A model generated the notes under the pieces. It made no database searches. It saw only the letters and a program-made list of their open reading frames with translations, and was not told the DNA's origin. From contig NC_079517.1 of NCBI RefSeq assembly GCF_000801105.2, forward strand, positions 23,380,973-23,444,972: a DNA stretch of 64,000 nucleotides. Direction: 5' to 3'. Shown one piece after another: positions 9,726 to 20,110 of this stretch. Each line of letters opens with the position of its first letter. Within the stretch, counting starts at the first letter, position 1. The stretch comes from Raphanus sativus (lineage: Eukaryota > Streptophyta > Magnoliopsida > Brassicales > Brassicaceae). The translations under genes and the position numbers were made by a program.

Positions 9726-10500
9726 ATGGCAAGGAGGGGAATGAGTGAAGGGGGACAGGATTGTATGTTGGGTATATGCAGAGTCTCAAGACGGAGAGGA
9801 CTGGGATATGAATCTGAGGGAAGGGTGCAAACACTAGCACACCCTAACCAGGGCTTCAGCGAGGATAACATGGTAAGAAACGACAATCTGTTTGGGCACG
9901 ACCAATCGAGGCCGCAAGAGGAGCAACTTCCACCAAACCGTACCGCAAGGAAAAGACCAGAAAGAGACGAAAGTGAATCAAGTGTTCGAGGACCAAGACC
10001 AATAAGGAGAGAGAACCCGATTGAACCGAGATCTCATAACCAGCCACAACAAGAAGTATGAGTGGAGCACACTCTGAAGATGCTTCATGACGTGATAGCA
10101 AGATCACTGCAACAACCTCAAGTTCAACCTCAACCAATCATACCACCACAAGCTACAGTGGCTACGCTGACGTTACCGTTGATAACTGCCATGAAGAATA
10201 TGAAGACACCACATTTTGAAGGAGGGCCAGATCCTTTTGAAGCAGATCAGTGGCTTTGAACCATGGAGAAAAACTTTGAGACCCTGACATGTTCCGAGGA
10301 CTCTAAGAAGAAGATGGCAGTGTATTACTTAGATAAGGACGCGGCAGAATGGTGGGAGAGTAGGGATCGCCAAGTGGGACATCTTGTAAAGACTTGGGCG
10401 ACATTCAAAAGGGAATTTGAACGCAAGTACTTCACCCCTGAGTCCAACATGTTATACGTGTGGAAAGAAAGGACACATCTCTACCCAGTGCAGTGTCAAG
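9726..10500 (+). pseudogene. Chromo-1 gag, two stops and internal deletion
   Basis: The frame opens at ATG 9726. It includes a charged N-terminal segment (to 10058), then a gag core with [19 protein letters not shown] and WWESRDRQ. Two in-frame TGA codons (10059 and 10257) break it. Their contexts fit C-to-T change at CGA, as expected from methylated DNA. At about 10441 the gag core jumps to a zinc-knuckle segment in the wrong frame, homologous to 34650-34700. The pol region is missing. Confidence 0.75.
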
Positions 10501-10800
10501 CATAAACCTTCATAAGGTTTATGGGTTTTTAAGAAATCGTAAGTGCGCCTCGAATCAAGTTTAGGACCTTTTGTTCCGTCTTTTTCGATTTGAGACGTTT
10601 TTACGATTTCTCCGATAAAGTTAAGTTTCCACGGTTTTATCGTAAACCGAACGGACGATCCCATTTGATCGAGAGATCAAGGAATGGTTAGTCGTGGATT
10701 GCGGAGAATGGCTATACGCAAAGTCGAGAATGCATAGTTTTACGTCGAATCGTCATTTCGGAAGACTTCGGACGTTTCGGAAAATAATCGATGTACGAAT

Positions 10801-11000
10801 GCTCGGTCGCTATAGCGACCGAGCCTTGCTCGTGGATTGGTCGCTATAGCAAACGACCTCTGTTCAGAGCTCAGTCGCTATAGAGACCGAGCCGTATACG
10901 TGGCTCGGTCGCTATAGCGACCGAGCGTGGTCTCGTGATCCGTTCGCTATAGCAACCGAGCTCTTGTTCGTGACCCGATCGACATTGCGATCGGGTTTGT
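10801..11000. repeat. Palindromic minisatellite, second copy
   Basis: Six units occur. Two (10801-10824 and 10903-10926) are perfect 24-bp palindromes with half-site GCTCGGTCGCTA. The others carry one or two changes. The last unit has a different core, CGATCGACATTGCGATCG, and is the same in all copies. Confidence 0.9.
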
Positions 11001-11099
11001 GCCGTGGACTGGGATCCGTTGTCCAAGTGTCCAAACCCAATGCAAAGCTACGATGCTCTTAGGATGCTTGTTTGCGGATGCTTGGACCTTTGATAACAT

Positions 11100-11340
11100 T
11101 GTTCCGTTGATTTAAGAAATCGTTACTTTCCTAAATCGTTGATTTCTATATCGTTGATTAAGAAATCGTTGATTTCCTAAGATGTTGATTAAGAAATCAT
11201 TAATTTCTTAAGTCGTTGATTAAGAAATCGTTGATTTCCTAAGTCGTTGATTAAGAAATCCTTGATTTATTAAGTCGTTGATTAAGAAATCGTTGTTTCA
11301 AGAAATCGTCGATTTCTTAAATCTTTGGTTAAGAACTAGT
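11100..11340. repeat. AT-rich hairpin array, second copy
   Basis: This has the same approximately 30-bp units as 2875-3145, around GATTAAGAAATCGTTGATTT, with scattered changes. No coding potential. Confidence 0.85.
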
Positions 11341-11503
11341 TGTTTTTAGAGAATCGTTGTCTCAAAACAAGATTTTTCCGCAAGTTTTCCTATAAGTTTT
11401 TCGTATAAGTTTTCCTTTCCCGAAAACGTAGAAATTCTTAAGCAAGTAATTTTTAACGGAAATTTGGATGCCAACTTTGCCTTGTCCAATTTCGACCCCA
11501 ACA

Positions 11504-12192
11504 GGGATTAGCCCCAAACTATAATTGCTAAGTTGTGATATTCATCAAATAGATTGCACCCTAAGCTTGTTCTAGAGTAGCTAACTAGAGCATAGATAGG
11601 ATCTTTGATATCTTGAATTATCTGTTTGAACTAGTTGTCTCCTTGGAGAAGAGCTAACCGCCCTCCTTGAGACCTTGTATTCATTATAGGCTCGCGCCTA
11701 GGCATATCTAGAAGTCGTCGATCGATATCCCGACAGGTGAATCGATTGGCGCTGCGAAAGGTGTATTGCTCGATATCTCTAAGGGATATCTATCGACTCT
11801 TTTTCTGGTCAACAAACGACAGTTGAGATCAGAGATCTAGATTTTTAACCAGTGAGACATCACTGAGAGTTAAGCGGCTGAGTTGTTTAGTATCATGCAA
11901 GTAACTTGTTAGGCATTTATAGATATTATAATCTCCATTCCTGAATAAAAGCCCTAAGTCTAGCACTCTTTATTATCATTTAAACAACCATTATATTGTT
12001 AGTTAGAACAACTCCTTAGCTCATTTTAGAAATTTTCATTTACATTTCATTATTAAAACCAACTTCACCTAGGATTGATTAATTGATTAGATTTAATTGG
12101 TTCCCTAGCTCCTCGTGATTTGATCCCTAAGTACTACAGCTGAACCTCTTATTTGAGAAATTAAGCTCTATATGATAATTTGAGCAGTATCA
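11504..12192 (+). mobile_element. Athila-1 3' LTR, right part
   Basis: This continues the LTR interrupted at 1733, after the duplicated GGGAT, and ends GAGCAGTATCA, the inverted counterpart of the TGATA start. It abuts the 5S-like part of Cassandra at TTGGG, so Athila-1 inserted into a Cassandra LTR. The same LTR:Cassandra junction is repeated at 25768/25769. TATCGATCGA-like motifs occur near 11718. Confidence 0.88.
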
Positions 12193-12679
12193 TTGGGCTA
12201 GAGTAGTGAAAGGATGGGTGACAGATCAGGAAGTGATTCGCGATACCGTGCGAGTGAGGCCAAAGCATGGGGAAAGGTCGGGTGGTGATTGCAGGGTCAG
12301 TAAACAATGATTTCGAGTCTTAAAAAATTTAACGGACCGACCGTCGTACGGGATGGGGCCCACGGGCCGAGAGAGCAGGTATGGGTGGCCCATCAGCCGT
12401 GGGCGGTTGGGGAGTTACAAGTGGAATCAGAGCTGGTTAGCCATCTCAGTTCTGAATTGAGAGGTGTCTTGAGACCTGTCGTGGGGCGCAACAAGGATGT
12501 TGCGTTCTTTGAGATGGGCTGAATTGTAACATCCCGAGTTGTGATATGTGAAAAGGCTTAAGAGAATTGATTTGGCTACCAATGTCACCAAAGTTGACTT
12601 ACCTTTTCCGTCACACATCTGTTTAGAACTCCAGAGTTAAGCGTGCTTGGGCTGGAGTAGTGAAAGGATGGGTGACCTA
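12193..12679 (+). mobile_element. Cassandra-A TRIM, left part
   Basis: Cassandra elements are short non-autonomous LTR elements whose LTR contains 5S rRNA sequence. Here the 5' LTR lacks its start, being cut inside the 5S part by Athila-1, and ends at GGAGTTACA (12419). A PBS-like TGGAATCAGAGC (12422-12433) and about 105 bp of internal DNA follow. The 3' LTR starts TGTAACATCCCGAG at 12525 and is interrupted at 12679 by Tat-2. It resumes at 23616. No protein is encoded; the short frames are not genes. Confidence 0.87.
12625..12679 (+). other. 5S rRNA-derived segment of the Cassandra LTR
   Basis: AGAACTCC-AGTTAAGCGTGCTTGGGC, then GAGTAGTGAAAGGATGGGTGACC, matches the 3' half of plant 5S rRNA, which holds the RNA polymerase III internal control region. 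Differences include CAGAG for CGCAG and GGCTGGAG for GGCGAGAG. It is split by Tat-2 after ACCTA. The unsplit version is at 26201-26255. It is a derived segment, not a 5S gene. Confidence 0.85.
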
Positions 12680-12815
12680 TGTTGGGCCCAAATATAGCCC
12701 GCCAGCTTAATACCGGAAGCTAATGATGGGCCGCGAAAGGCCCATCACGGATTGAATCTACAACAAAGCCGGAGGCTGTTAGTTAAAATCTAGGACGTGA
12801 GTTTAATCCCTCACA
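12680..12815 (+). mobile_element. Tat-2 5' LTR with internal deletion
   Basis: It starts TGTTGGGCCCAAATA and ends ATCCCTCACA. At 136 bp it lacks about 383 bp of the 519-bp 3' LTR, including the promoter region. The deletion joins GTTAGTTAAAA to TAGGACGTGAG, with TAAAA common to both sides, which fits loss by short-homology recombination. Confidence 0.9.
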
Positions 12816-12817
12816 TT

Positions 12818-12835
12818 TGGCGCCGTCTGTGGGGA
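12818..12835 (+). promoter_or_regulatory. Tat-2 primer binding site
   Basis: TGGCGCCGTCTGTGGGGA lies two bases after the LTR end. It resembles the complement of the tRNA-Asp 3' end (TGGCGCCGTT-type), with mismatches in the middle. Plant Tat elements commonly have this sequence here. Confidence 0.75.
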
Positions 12836-12869
12836 CGATAATAGAATCCCTTACTCTAAACACTTGAGG

Positions 12870-14571
12870 ATGAATCCTACCGATCAGACAACGAATCCGT
12901 CTGACCCTAACCTCCCGATTCAGAGCGATGGCTCACCGCACGATGGAGGCTCTAGTCTCCTAACCCCGGAGCCTCGACGTGGCGACCACCGATCTGGGCA
13001 ACAGCCTTTGGCCAGCGCTCGAACGAGCCAGACTGCCACTGGAGTAACTAACCCAAGATCTTCAGGTGGAACCAACTCCGGGCTTCCAGTCACCGAGAAT
13101 CCTCAGCAGCAAACCGCTCCGAATCAAATGGAGGCTCAGCTTTCTGAGATTCGTCAGATGATGATGCAGTTAGTAGACAAAGCTTAAGAAAATGAGCGTA
13201 CAATGCAACAGCTAGCTGTTCGGCAGCAACGATTCGAAGAGATAACTAGATCTTTAACCGCTACAACCCAACCACCGCAACGTCAAGGTCCGGAGGTCAC
13301 TTTCCGAGATCGATTGACCGATTCCTCGTTCCCCCGAGGAAGTTTAGATTTTTCTCCTGATATCACTGTTCCGGAAGGACGGGGACCTGCTTTCCAGACA
13401 CCTCATGCTGGGACAGCTCCCGCGTTTAACCTTCCCATCACTAGTGCTATGGGAAGTAACGTAGCGACAACCAGCTCTACGCCCAGTCAGATTGCTGACC
13501 ATAGCACTCACTTGCCACCTCCGCCACCTATTTTTAGGTCCGGAGCAGGAGTATCCATCCCATCCGGGGGCAGAACATCAGCTTCGGTTTATCAAACCAG
13601 AAGTTCGCCCCGAATACGGATGGACATCAAAGGACAGATACCGATAACGCAAGAGCCGGTGAGCGACTTAGCCCACCAGCTACATGGGAAAATGACCAAA
13701 CACGATTCTGTCAGGAACCTGCCCGTCAAATACTTAATAATGACCCAAATGTCCTTCCTCTAGAGGGACCTGACGCCATTCGCAGATATATGGAGCAAAC
13801 TCACGCCGCTCTCCAAAAGTTGAACGCTCAAGTTCATAAGGCAGCGAGCTCAGCTCCCGAAATCGAGAGCTTGATTGAAGAAACCCGTGGGACTCCATTC
13901 ACTGACAGAATTGCCAGCTCTTACATAAGAGACAACCAAAAAATTTGAGAGCCTTCCGATTAGCTATTGTGAAAGCCTTCCGATTAGAATCCCTGAATAC
14001 GATGGGACCTCCGACCCAAAGGGCTATTTGAGAGCCTTCCGATTAGCTATCGTGAAAGCCCATTTTACGAAAGAAGAATGCGAAGCAGGTTACTGCAGGA
14101 CATTCGCCGAAAACCTGGTTGGAATGGGAGTACTCGACCCATATCCTGAAACAAGCATCTGAGGCTGACCTCTGGAAAGTCAGACAACGAATGGGAGACT
14201 CGCTACGAGTCTACATCGAGAAATTCAAAGCAGTAAGAACCAAGCTCTCGAACCCCAACGACCAAGTCGCCATCGAGGCCCTTAGAAGAGGTCTGTGGTA
14301 TAAATTAGAATTCTGGTCGGAGCTAACACTCAATCCTCTCCCAACTATCGATGATGCTCTTCATAAAGCCACCAGATATGTTATCTTGGTGGAAGAGACA
14401 GCTGCACTGGATAATTTCCACAAGAAACCTCAGAATCACTCGAAAGGTGAATCTTCGGAGGCAAAAGGACCTCATAAAAAGGGGAACTTCCGAAACAATC
14501 TGACTCAGGGAGAGCATTCTTATGCAGTCGAGGAAGATAAGGAAGAGAAACCTGTCGCCACGCAAAACTAA
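12870..14571 (+). pseudogene. Tat-2 gag
   Basis: ATG 12870 opens a Pro/Ser/Gln-rich N-terminal region. An in-frame TAA (13185) is followed by continued frame to about 13700, a frameshift, and a garbled stretch at 13950-14050 where AGAGCCTTCCGATTAG occurs three times (two extra local copies). The gag core follows at 14119-14571, including DLWKVRQRMGDSLRVYIEKF and GLWYKLEFWSELTLNP. It would bind RNA and form the particle. It shifts frame near 14522-14571 into the zinc-knuckle/protease frame. Confidence 0.75.
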
Positions 14572-15526
14572 AGCCCCCTGGTCAAAAGGCTTTGATAAGA
14601 ACAAACATTGCTCCTATCACGATCGAGAAGTGCACTCAACTGAGGAATGTTGGGACTTCCAACGACAGCTGGCAGCTAAATTCGCAGCTGGAGAAATAAA
14701 GGGCGTGGGCCTTAAAAAGCCACCGCCCTATCAGAAAAGAGGTCCCAGAGATACCTCTCCAAAACGTGAAAGGTCACCTGAGAAGGAGACAGATTCGCCA
14801 CCTCCAGCTCCCAAGAAAAGAGTCGATATGATTCTAGGAAAATTCCCCCAAGGAAAAAGGCTACAAATCGAGGGTCTCCTGAGAAAACCGTCACCTCAAT
14901 CGAGCCCCGACTCGAGGGTGGATTGTATCCTTGGAGGATCCGATATATGTCAAGACTCCGTTAATTCTATTAAAAATCACGTACGGAAGGCTGTGTCCAA
15001 CACTAGACCTAAGCCTCCCAACCCCGAGTCCAACACTAAGATTTCTTTCTGGGAGAGTGAGACGTCAGACCTTGACAGGCCTCATGACGATGCCCTGATC
15101 GTCACCCTGAACATCGCAGGGTACGAGGTACCTAAACTTATGATAGACACATGAAGCTCTGTTGACTTTATTTTCTACAACACCCTGAAAGGGATGGAAA
15201 TAGACGACTACGAAATTATTGGCCAGAAAGCTAATCTCGTGGGCTTTTCCGGAGAAACAGCTACCTCATTGGGAACTATCAAACTCCCACTCATACCTGG
15301 CGGAATAATGAAAATGACCAATTTAGTGGTCATCGACAGACCATCCCCGTTTCATGCGATCCTAGGAAGACCTTGGATCCATAAGATGAAAGCAGTAGCC
15401 TCAACTTATCATCAATGCGTAAAATTCCCAACACCTGAAGGAATAAATACCGTACATGGTAGCCAGAAGATCTCCAGGATCTGTTACCTGGGCGGATTCG
15501 AAATCCTCAAGAAATTGCCCCAATAG
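14522..15526 (+). pseudogene. Tat-2 zinc knuckle and protease
   Basis: The zinc knuckle HCSYHDREVHSTEEC (C-x2-H-x4-H-x4-C) is at about residues 29-42, followed by a basic Pro-rich linker and the aspartic protease. The active-site DTG reads DT-stop (TGA at about 15152): a nonsense change in the catalytic glycine codon. The frame continues with SSVDFIF, a GFSG-containing region and ILGRPWIHKM to a stop at 15526. The motif set matches Tat-1 and Tat-5 proteases, but the sequence is clearly another subfamily. Confidence 0.8.
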
Positions 15527-15553
15527 CAATTACAGATCCAGGAGGGTCGTGAG

Positions 15554-16860
15554 ATGCAACAAAATATTCAAGGTCCCCCTAGGAACCTCACCGAGAAATT
15601 TTGCATCGACGACTCAAATCCTGAAAGACAAGTGAGCATCGGATCTGAGCTACCTCTTGAGACTAAAAAGGAGCTCATCGACTTCCTAAAAAGCAATGTC
15701 AAAACCTTTGCATGGACCACCAACGACATGAAGGGTATAGATCCGAATGTCACCACCCATAAACTGAAGGTAGACCCCACTTTCAAACCGATCAAACAAA
15801 AGCGTCGCAAACTGGGCCTCGAAAAGGCTCAAGCTGTTAACGACGAAGTTGACCGACTTACGAAAGCTGGTTCCATCCGAGAGGTGCACTACGCTGACTG
15901 GTTAGCTAACCCGGTAGTTGTAAAAAAGAAAAACGAGAAATGGAGGATCTGTGTAGATTTCACCGACCTAAACAAGGCTTGTCCCAAAGACAGTTTCCCG
16001 TTACCTCATATCGATCGCCTGGTTGAAGCAACAGCTGGCCATCGACTCCTGTCCTTCATGGATGCTTTTCCAGGGTACAATCAAATCATGATGGATCCTG
16101 AAGATAAAAAAAAACGGCATTCATAACCGAACGAGGAACCTATTGCTACAAAGTTATGCCATTCGGATTGAAGAACGCAAGAGCTACTTATCAGAGGCTA
16201 GTAAATAAGATGTTCGCTGGACAACTCGGAAAAACTATGGAGGTCTATTTTGACGATATGCTAGTCAAGTCCTCAGCTGGAGAAGACCATATCTCCCACT
16301 TAAGGGAATGCTTCGATATCCTTAACAAATACGATATGAAGCTCAATCCCGCTAAATGTACCTTCGGGGTACCCTCAGGCGAGTTCCTCGTCTACCTTGT
16401 AACCGAAAGAGGCATTGAAGCCAACCCGCAGCTGATAGCGACCTTCCTGGAAATGCCGTCACCTAAGACAACCAGAGAGGTACAGAGATTGACTGGACGA
16501 ATCACAACATTAAATCGATTCATATCCAGGTCCACCGATAAGTGCCTCCCGTTCTATAAACTTCTAAAAAATAATAAGAAGTTCTTATGGGACGAGAAAT
16601 GTGAAGAAGCATTCAAGCAATTGAAAGCTTACCTCTCCGAACCTCCGATCCTGTCCAAACCAGTAATAGGAGAACCACTGTATCTGTACCTCGCCGTATC
16701 AACCACTGCAGTTAGCGGCGTGCTGGTACGAGAGAAACAAAACGAACATAGACCTGTATATTACACCAGCAAAAGTATGATAGACGCCGAAACAAGGTAC
16801 CCTACTATGGAAAAGTTAGCACTGGCTGTCGTAACAGCTGCCAGGAAATTACGACCCTAA
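15554..16860 (+). pseudogene. Tat-2 reverse transcriptase and first RNase H
   Basis: The RT begins with a connecting region and VVVKKKNEKWRICVDFTDLN, then SFMDAFPGYNQI. A run of nine A (about 16110) puts the rest in another frame, which starts VMPFGLKNARATYQ at 16156. The catalytic box is YFDDM (16246-16260). The RNase H that follows (about 16670-16860, YLAVSTTAVSGVLV) lacks the normal catalytic Asp, as is typical of Tat elements. It ends at a stop (16858-16860). Confidence 0.85.
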
Positions 16861-16884
16861 TTCCAATCGCACTCGATCGTCGTA

Positions 16885-17973
16885 ATGACTTCACAACCAT
16901 TACGAATGATCATGCACAGTCCCAGCCAATCAGGACGATTGGCTAAGTGGTCCATAGAGCTCAGTGAATATGACATCGAGTACATAACTCGAGCAGCAGC
17001 AAAGGCTCAAGTCCTCGCCGATTTTGTCATTGAGCTAGCATCTGAGCAATTAGACTCGGAAATGGAAGCTCCGAAGTGGAGCCTGTATGTCGACGGAGCC
17101 TCATCAAAACAAGGTTCCAGTGTCGGACTAAGGCTGACTTCTTCAGTTGGAGAAACCATCGAACAGTCCTACAGGCTTGGATTCAGTGCTTCAAACAATG
17201 AGGATGAATATGAAGCACTAATCGCATTATTAAAACTCGCCCTAAGCCTCGGAATTCGAGAGCTAAACGCTTATAGTGATTCGCAGCTAGTAGCTAGCCA
17301 GTTTCACGGAGAATACGAAACGAGGGATGAAAGAATGGGGGCATACCTCGAGGTGGTCCAGAACCTCACTAAGCAGTTCGACAAATTCGAGCTAACAAGG
17401 ATCCCACGAGGAGAGAACTCCTCAGCAGATGCATTGGCTGCTTTAGCCTCCACATCAGAACCTCTCGTAAAACGGATTATACCCATGGAAGGAATCGAAA
17501 AGCCAAGTATCGACATAGCTACTAAAGCTGAGATAGACAGCAAGCCAAAAGAGCAAACAGAAGGCAACTACCCTGAAACGGCAGCTACCCAAGTTCTCAC
17601 AACATTCTGGTTCCCAAAAGCCAAAATACGCAGCTTTAAAAAGCATACCTCTGGGAACACGATCCAAAACACGGAGAACAACGACAACAACGAAGGTATT
17701 CCCCGAAATCCATACTCCCTGAAGCCAAATCCTACGAATACCTCCGGGGGCACCATCCAGACCTCGGACTCACTCGTCTGCAAAGTCAAAACTAGAAGCC
17801 GCTCCGCTCTTGAAAACTCATCCAGGGGCACCACGACACCAGGTCCCGAACAGGAACCCCCCTCGTCTCTTCATAACAAAGTTGTAGGGAGAGAGGACTG
17901 GAGAATACCAATCATGCAATACATTCTAGAGGGAAAAACTCCACCCAATAAATGGGAGGCTCAAAAACTCTAA
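16885..17973 (+). pseudogene. Tat-2 second (archaeal-type) RNase H and linker
   Basis: This 362-codon frame has a tether region, then a second RNase H. Its acidic residues are in WSLYVDGASS (Asp at 17092), NNEDEYEALI, AYSDSQLVAS and SADALAALAS. Tat elements are known for such an added RNase H after the degenerate one. It would remove RNA from RNA-DNA hybrids. The second half (from about 17500) is a Lys/Thr/Asn-rich linker toward integrase. This domain's catalytic residues all look preserved. Confidence 0.85.
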
Positions 17974-18060
17974 GCAATAAGAGCGAGATACTGCATAATC
18001 AATTATGCCCTCCACAAACGAAGCGTTTCCGGACCTTGCCTAAAATGCGTCCATGGCCTC

Positions 18061-19152
18061 GTGGCTATGAAACTCATGAAGGAAATGTACGACGGCTCCT
18101 GTGGAAACCACGCCGGTAGCAGAGCTCTAGTTATCCGAATCAAAAGACAGGACTATTTCTGGCCTACCATTATTGCAGACTGTGAGGTCTACTCTTCCTC
18201 ATGCGACAAATGCCAAAGGCATGCACCGATTATACACCAACCTGCGGAAAAACTATCCTCAATATCCGCTCCATACCCGTTCATAAGGTGGTCCATGGAC
18301 ATCGTGGGACCACTAAAAACGTCAGGAAGATAAAGGCAGAAGCTACGCTTCCTTCTGGTCCTGACAGACTACTTCACAAAGTGGATAGAGGCTTAAGCTT
18401 TCCAACAGATAACCAGACACGAAGTCGAAGGATCTGTGTGGAAAAACATTGTCTGCCGCCACGGCGTCCCATATGAGATCGTAACCAACAACGGAGGACA
18501 ATTCATATCTCGCGACTTCAAAGCATTTTGCGACAAGTGGAACATCCGTCTCACCTTCTCAACACCTCGACGCCCTCAAGGAAACGGTCAGGCGGAGGCT
18601 GCTAATAAGTCAATATTAGCAAATCTAAAGAAACGCCTTGGAACCAACAAGAAAACTTGGTTCGAAAAGATACCTGAAGTGCTTTGGGCATGTCGAACCA
18701 CCCCAAGAAGAGCTACAGAGGAAACCCCTTTCTCCTTAGCTTACGGGATGGAAGCTGTCGTCCCATCAGAAACCTCCACTAGGAGTTTCCGTCGGGAACT
18801 ATGTACGTCTGATCCTGAAGCCAACGACCAGCTCTTATCAGACAGCCTTGATTTAATCGAGGAACGGCGAGACCGAGCCTTGCTTTGCATCCAAAACTAT
18901 CAGCAGGAAATGGCCCGACATTACAATTCCAAAGTCAGGCCCCGACAATTCGTTGTAGGTGACCTAGTACTTAGAAAGGTTTTCGAAGGAACCAAGGAAC
19001 CAGATGCCGGTAAGCTAGGAACCAATTGGGAGGGTCCTTACCGGATTATCCACATGGTACGACCTGGTGTCTATAAGCTCCTGAAGGTACGAACCGGAGT
19101 ACCTGAAATCAGATCGTGGAATGCCCCAAACCTGAAGAGATACTATCATTAG
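18061..19152 (+). pseudogene. Tat-2 integrase
   Basis: The zinc-binding end reads YDGSCGNHAG, with Tyr in place of the first His, then CDKCQRH. The core starts WSMDIVGPL (first catalytic Asp). A frameshift at about 18330 and a stop at about 18393 follow. Frame 18436-19152 carries VTNNGGQF, where Asn (18487-18489) replaces the second catalytic Asp, and PQGNGQAEAA (catalytic Glu). The Asp-to-Asn change is G-to-A in CpG context. The C-terminal domain has VVGDLVLRK and NWEGPYRI. pol ends KRYYH. Loss of a catalytic residue alone would abolish integration. Confidence 0.85.
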
Positions 19153-20110
19153 GTACTTAAGTTTCTCGAACTACGTTAGGCTTGATCCCTTGACTGGGTA
19201 CGTAGGCAACTCCGTTATGAGTGCAGCCCCAATCTCATTTTAACACTCTTTCCACCATGGCCAAAGAGGGCAAATGTTTGATCACGAACATATAGCCCAA
19301 GCAGTGATTGTATGATTATTATGATACCATGTATCCTATTATCAATAAAGCAATTATCCTCGATACCTCGACTCTTTGACAATTCAGGTCCCTACAAACA
19401 CGGACCTGAGGTCTTAAATCCCTTCGGATCAACTCAGGTCTCCAAGAACCTGGACCTAAGGTCTTAAAAATCCATAATAATCTCGAAGGTCTTAAAATCC
19501 TTCAAGCAAAATCAAATTTGATAAACCTAAACCTAAGTTCTTAAAATCCTTAGAAACCACCAAGGTCTTAAAATCCTTCAAACACAGTCAGGTCTCCACG
19601 GACATGAACCTAAAGTCTTAAAATCCTTATCAAATCTCAAAATGGCTTAAAATCCTAAGGAAATTTCAATGGGCCTCAAAGTCCCGCAAACGAATTCAGG
19701 TTCCCATGAACCACTCTCAAAAGAAAAACTCAAACTAAACTCAGGTACCTAAAAACCTTGAGCTAATCTCGATATTTCAGGAACTCCTCTTAAGGAACCA
19801 GATACAATCAAAGTCTTCGAGACTGATTATAAAAATCCGAAACATAATCGCAATACATTTCCTATCGAAACCCTTACTAAACGAAGTTCGAATTCATCCA
19901 AGAAACGACTAAGTCGAGTCAAAAGACTTAGAACGAAATTAAAACCGAAATACGATAAAGGGTTAAAACCCTCCTCAGGCTAACAAAGGTTCAAAAGATC
20001 CTAATGCAAACAAAGGTTTAAAAGCCTCCTCAGGCTATAAGTCTTAGAAGCAAACGAAATGAAAGCCCATTGGGCAGAAATCCTAAAAACACATGAAAGA
20101 GCCTCGGCTC
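19153..20110. repeat. Tat-2 post-pol spacer with dispersed short repeats
   Basis: This is non-coding. GGGTACGTAGGCA, conserved after pol in Tat-1-type elements, occurs at about 19197. From about 19380 to 19680 the phrase GGTCTTAAAATCCTT recurs with short variants at uneven spacing, with CAGGTCTCCAxGAACxTGGACCTAA in between. It is a degraded or incipient repeat array between the two convergent genes. No gene is seen. Confidence 0.75.

Larger units (their letters stand above)
7445..10500 (+). mobile_element. Chromo-1: truncated chromovirus inside Tat-1
   Basis: This is the 5' part of a chromovirus (probably Tekay/Del clade). It has an LTR lacking roughly its first 30 bp, GAGG, a PBS for tRNA-iMet, and a gag start with an internal deletion. 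The right end breaks in the gag zinc knuckle and joins the Tat-1 5' LTR at CAA, three bases common to both partners (10497-10499). No target duplication remains, so deletion followed or accompanied insertion. The LTR matches 39199-41263 and the inverted copy 46960-48521. Confidence 0.82.
1734..11503 (-). mobile_element. Tat-1: nested Ty3/Gypsy Tat element
   Basis: This is an LTR element on the minus strand, flanked by the 5-bp duplication GGGAT at 1729-1733 and 11504-11508 and inserted in the Athila-1 LTR. On the minus strand the order is: 5' LTR remnant (10501-11503), inserted Chromo-1 (7445-10500), gag-protease pseudogene (7444-6215), short-repeat tract, a gene on the opposite strand (3595-4785), polypurine tract, and complete 3' LTR (3301-1734). 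Reverse transcriptase, RNase H and integrase are absent. The related copy at 59311-60886 has the same absence. The protease type and zinc-knuckle variant fit the Tat lineage. Confidence 0.85.
10501..11503 (-). mobile_element. Tat-1 5' LTR remnant
   Basis: This matches 2262-3301 of the Tat-1 3' LTR, including both arrays, and ends at CCCCAACA with the target duplication GGGAT at 11504-11508. About 530 bp of the LTR, the PBS and the start of gag were lost at the Chromo-1 junction. From 10641 on, the sequence is duplicated at 24259-25091. Confidence 0.87.

Noticed and set aside
12625..12679. Partial 5S rRNA gene
   Set aside because: Only the 3' part of 5S is matched and it sits inside a 348-bp LTR with PBS and paired LTR, so it is the 5S-derived part of Cassandra, not a 5S gene.
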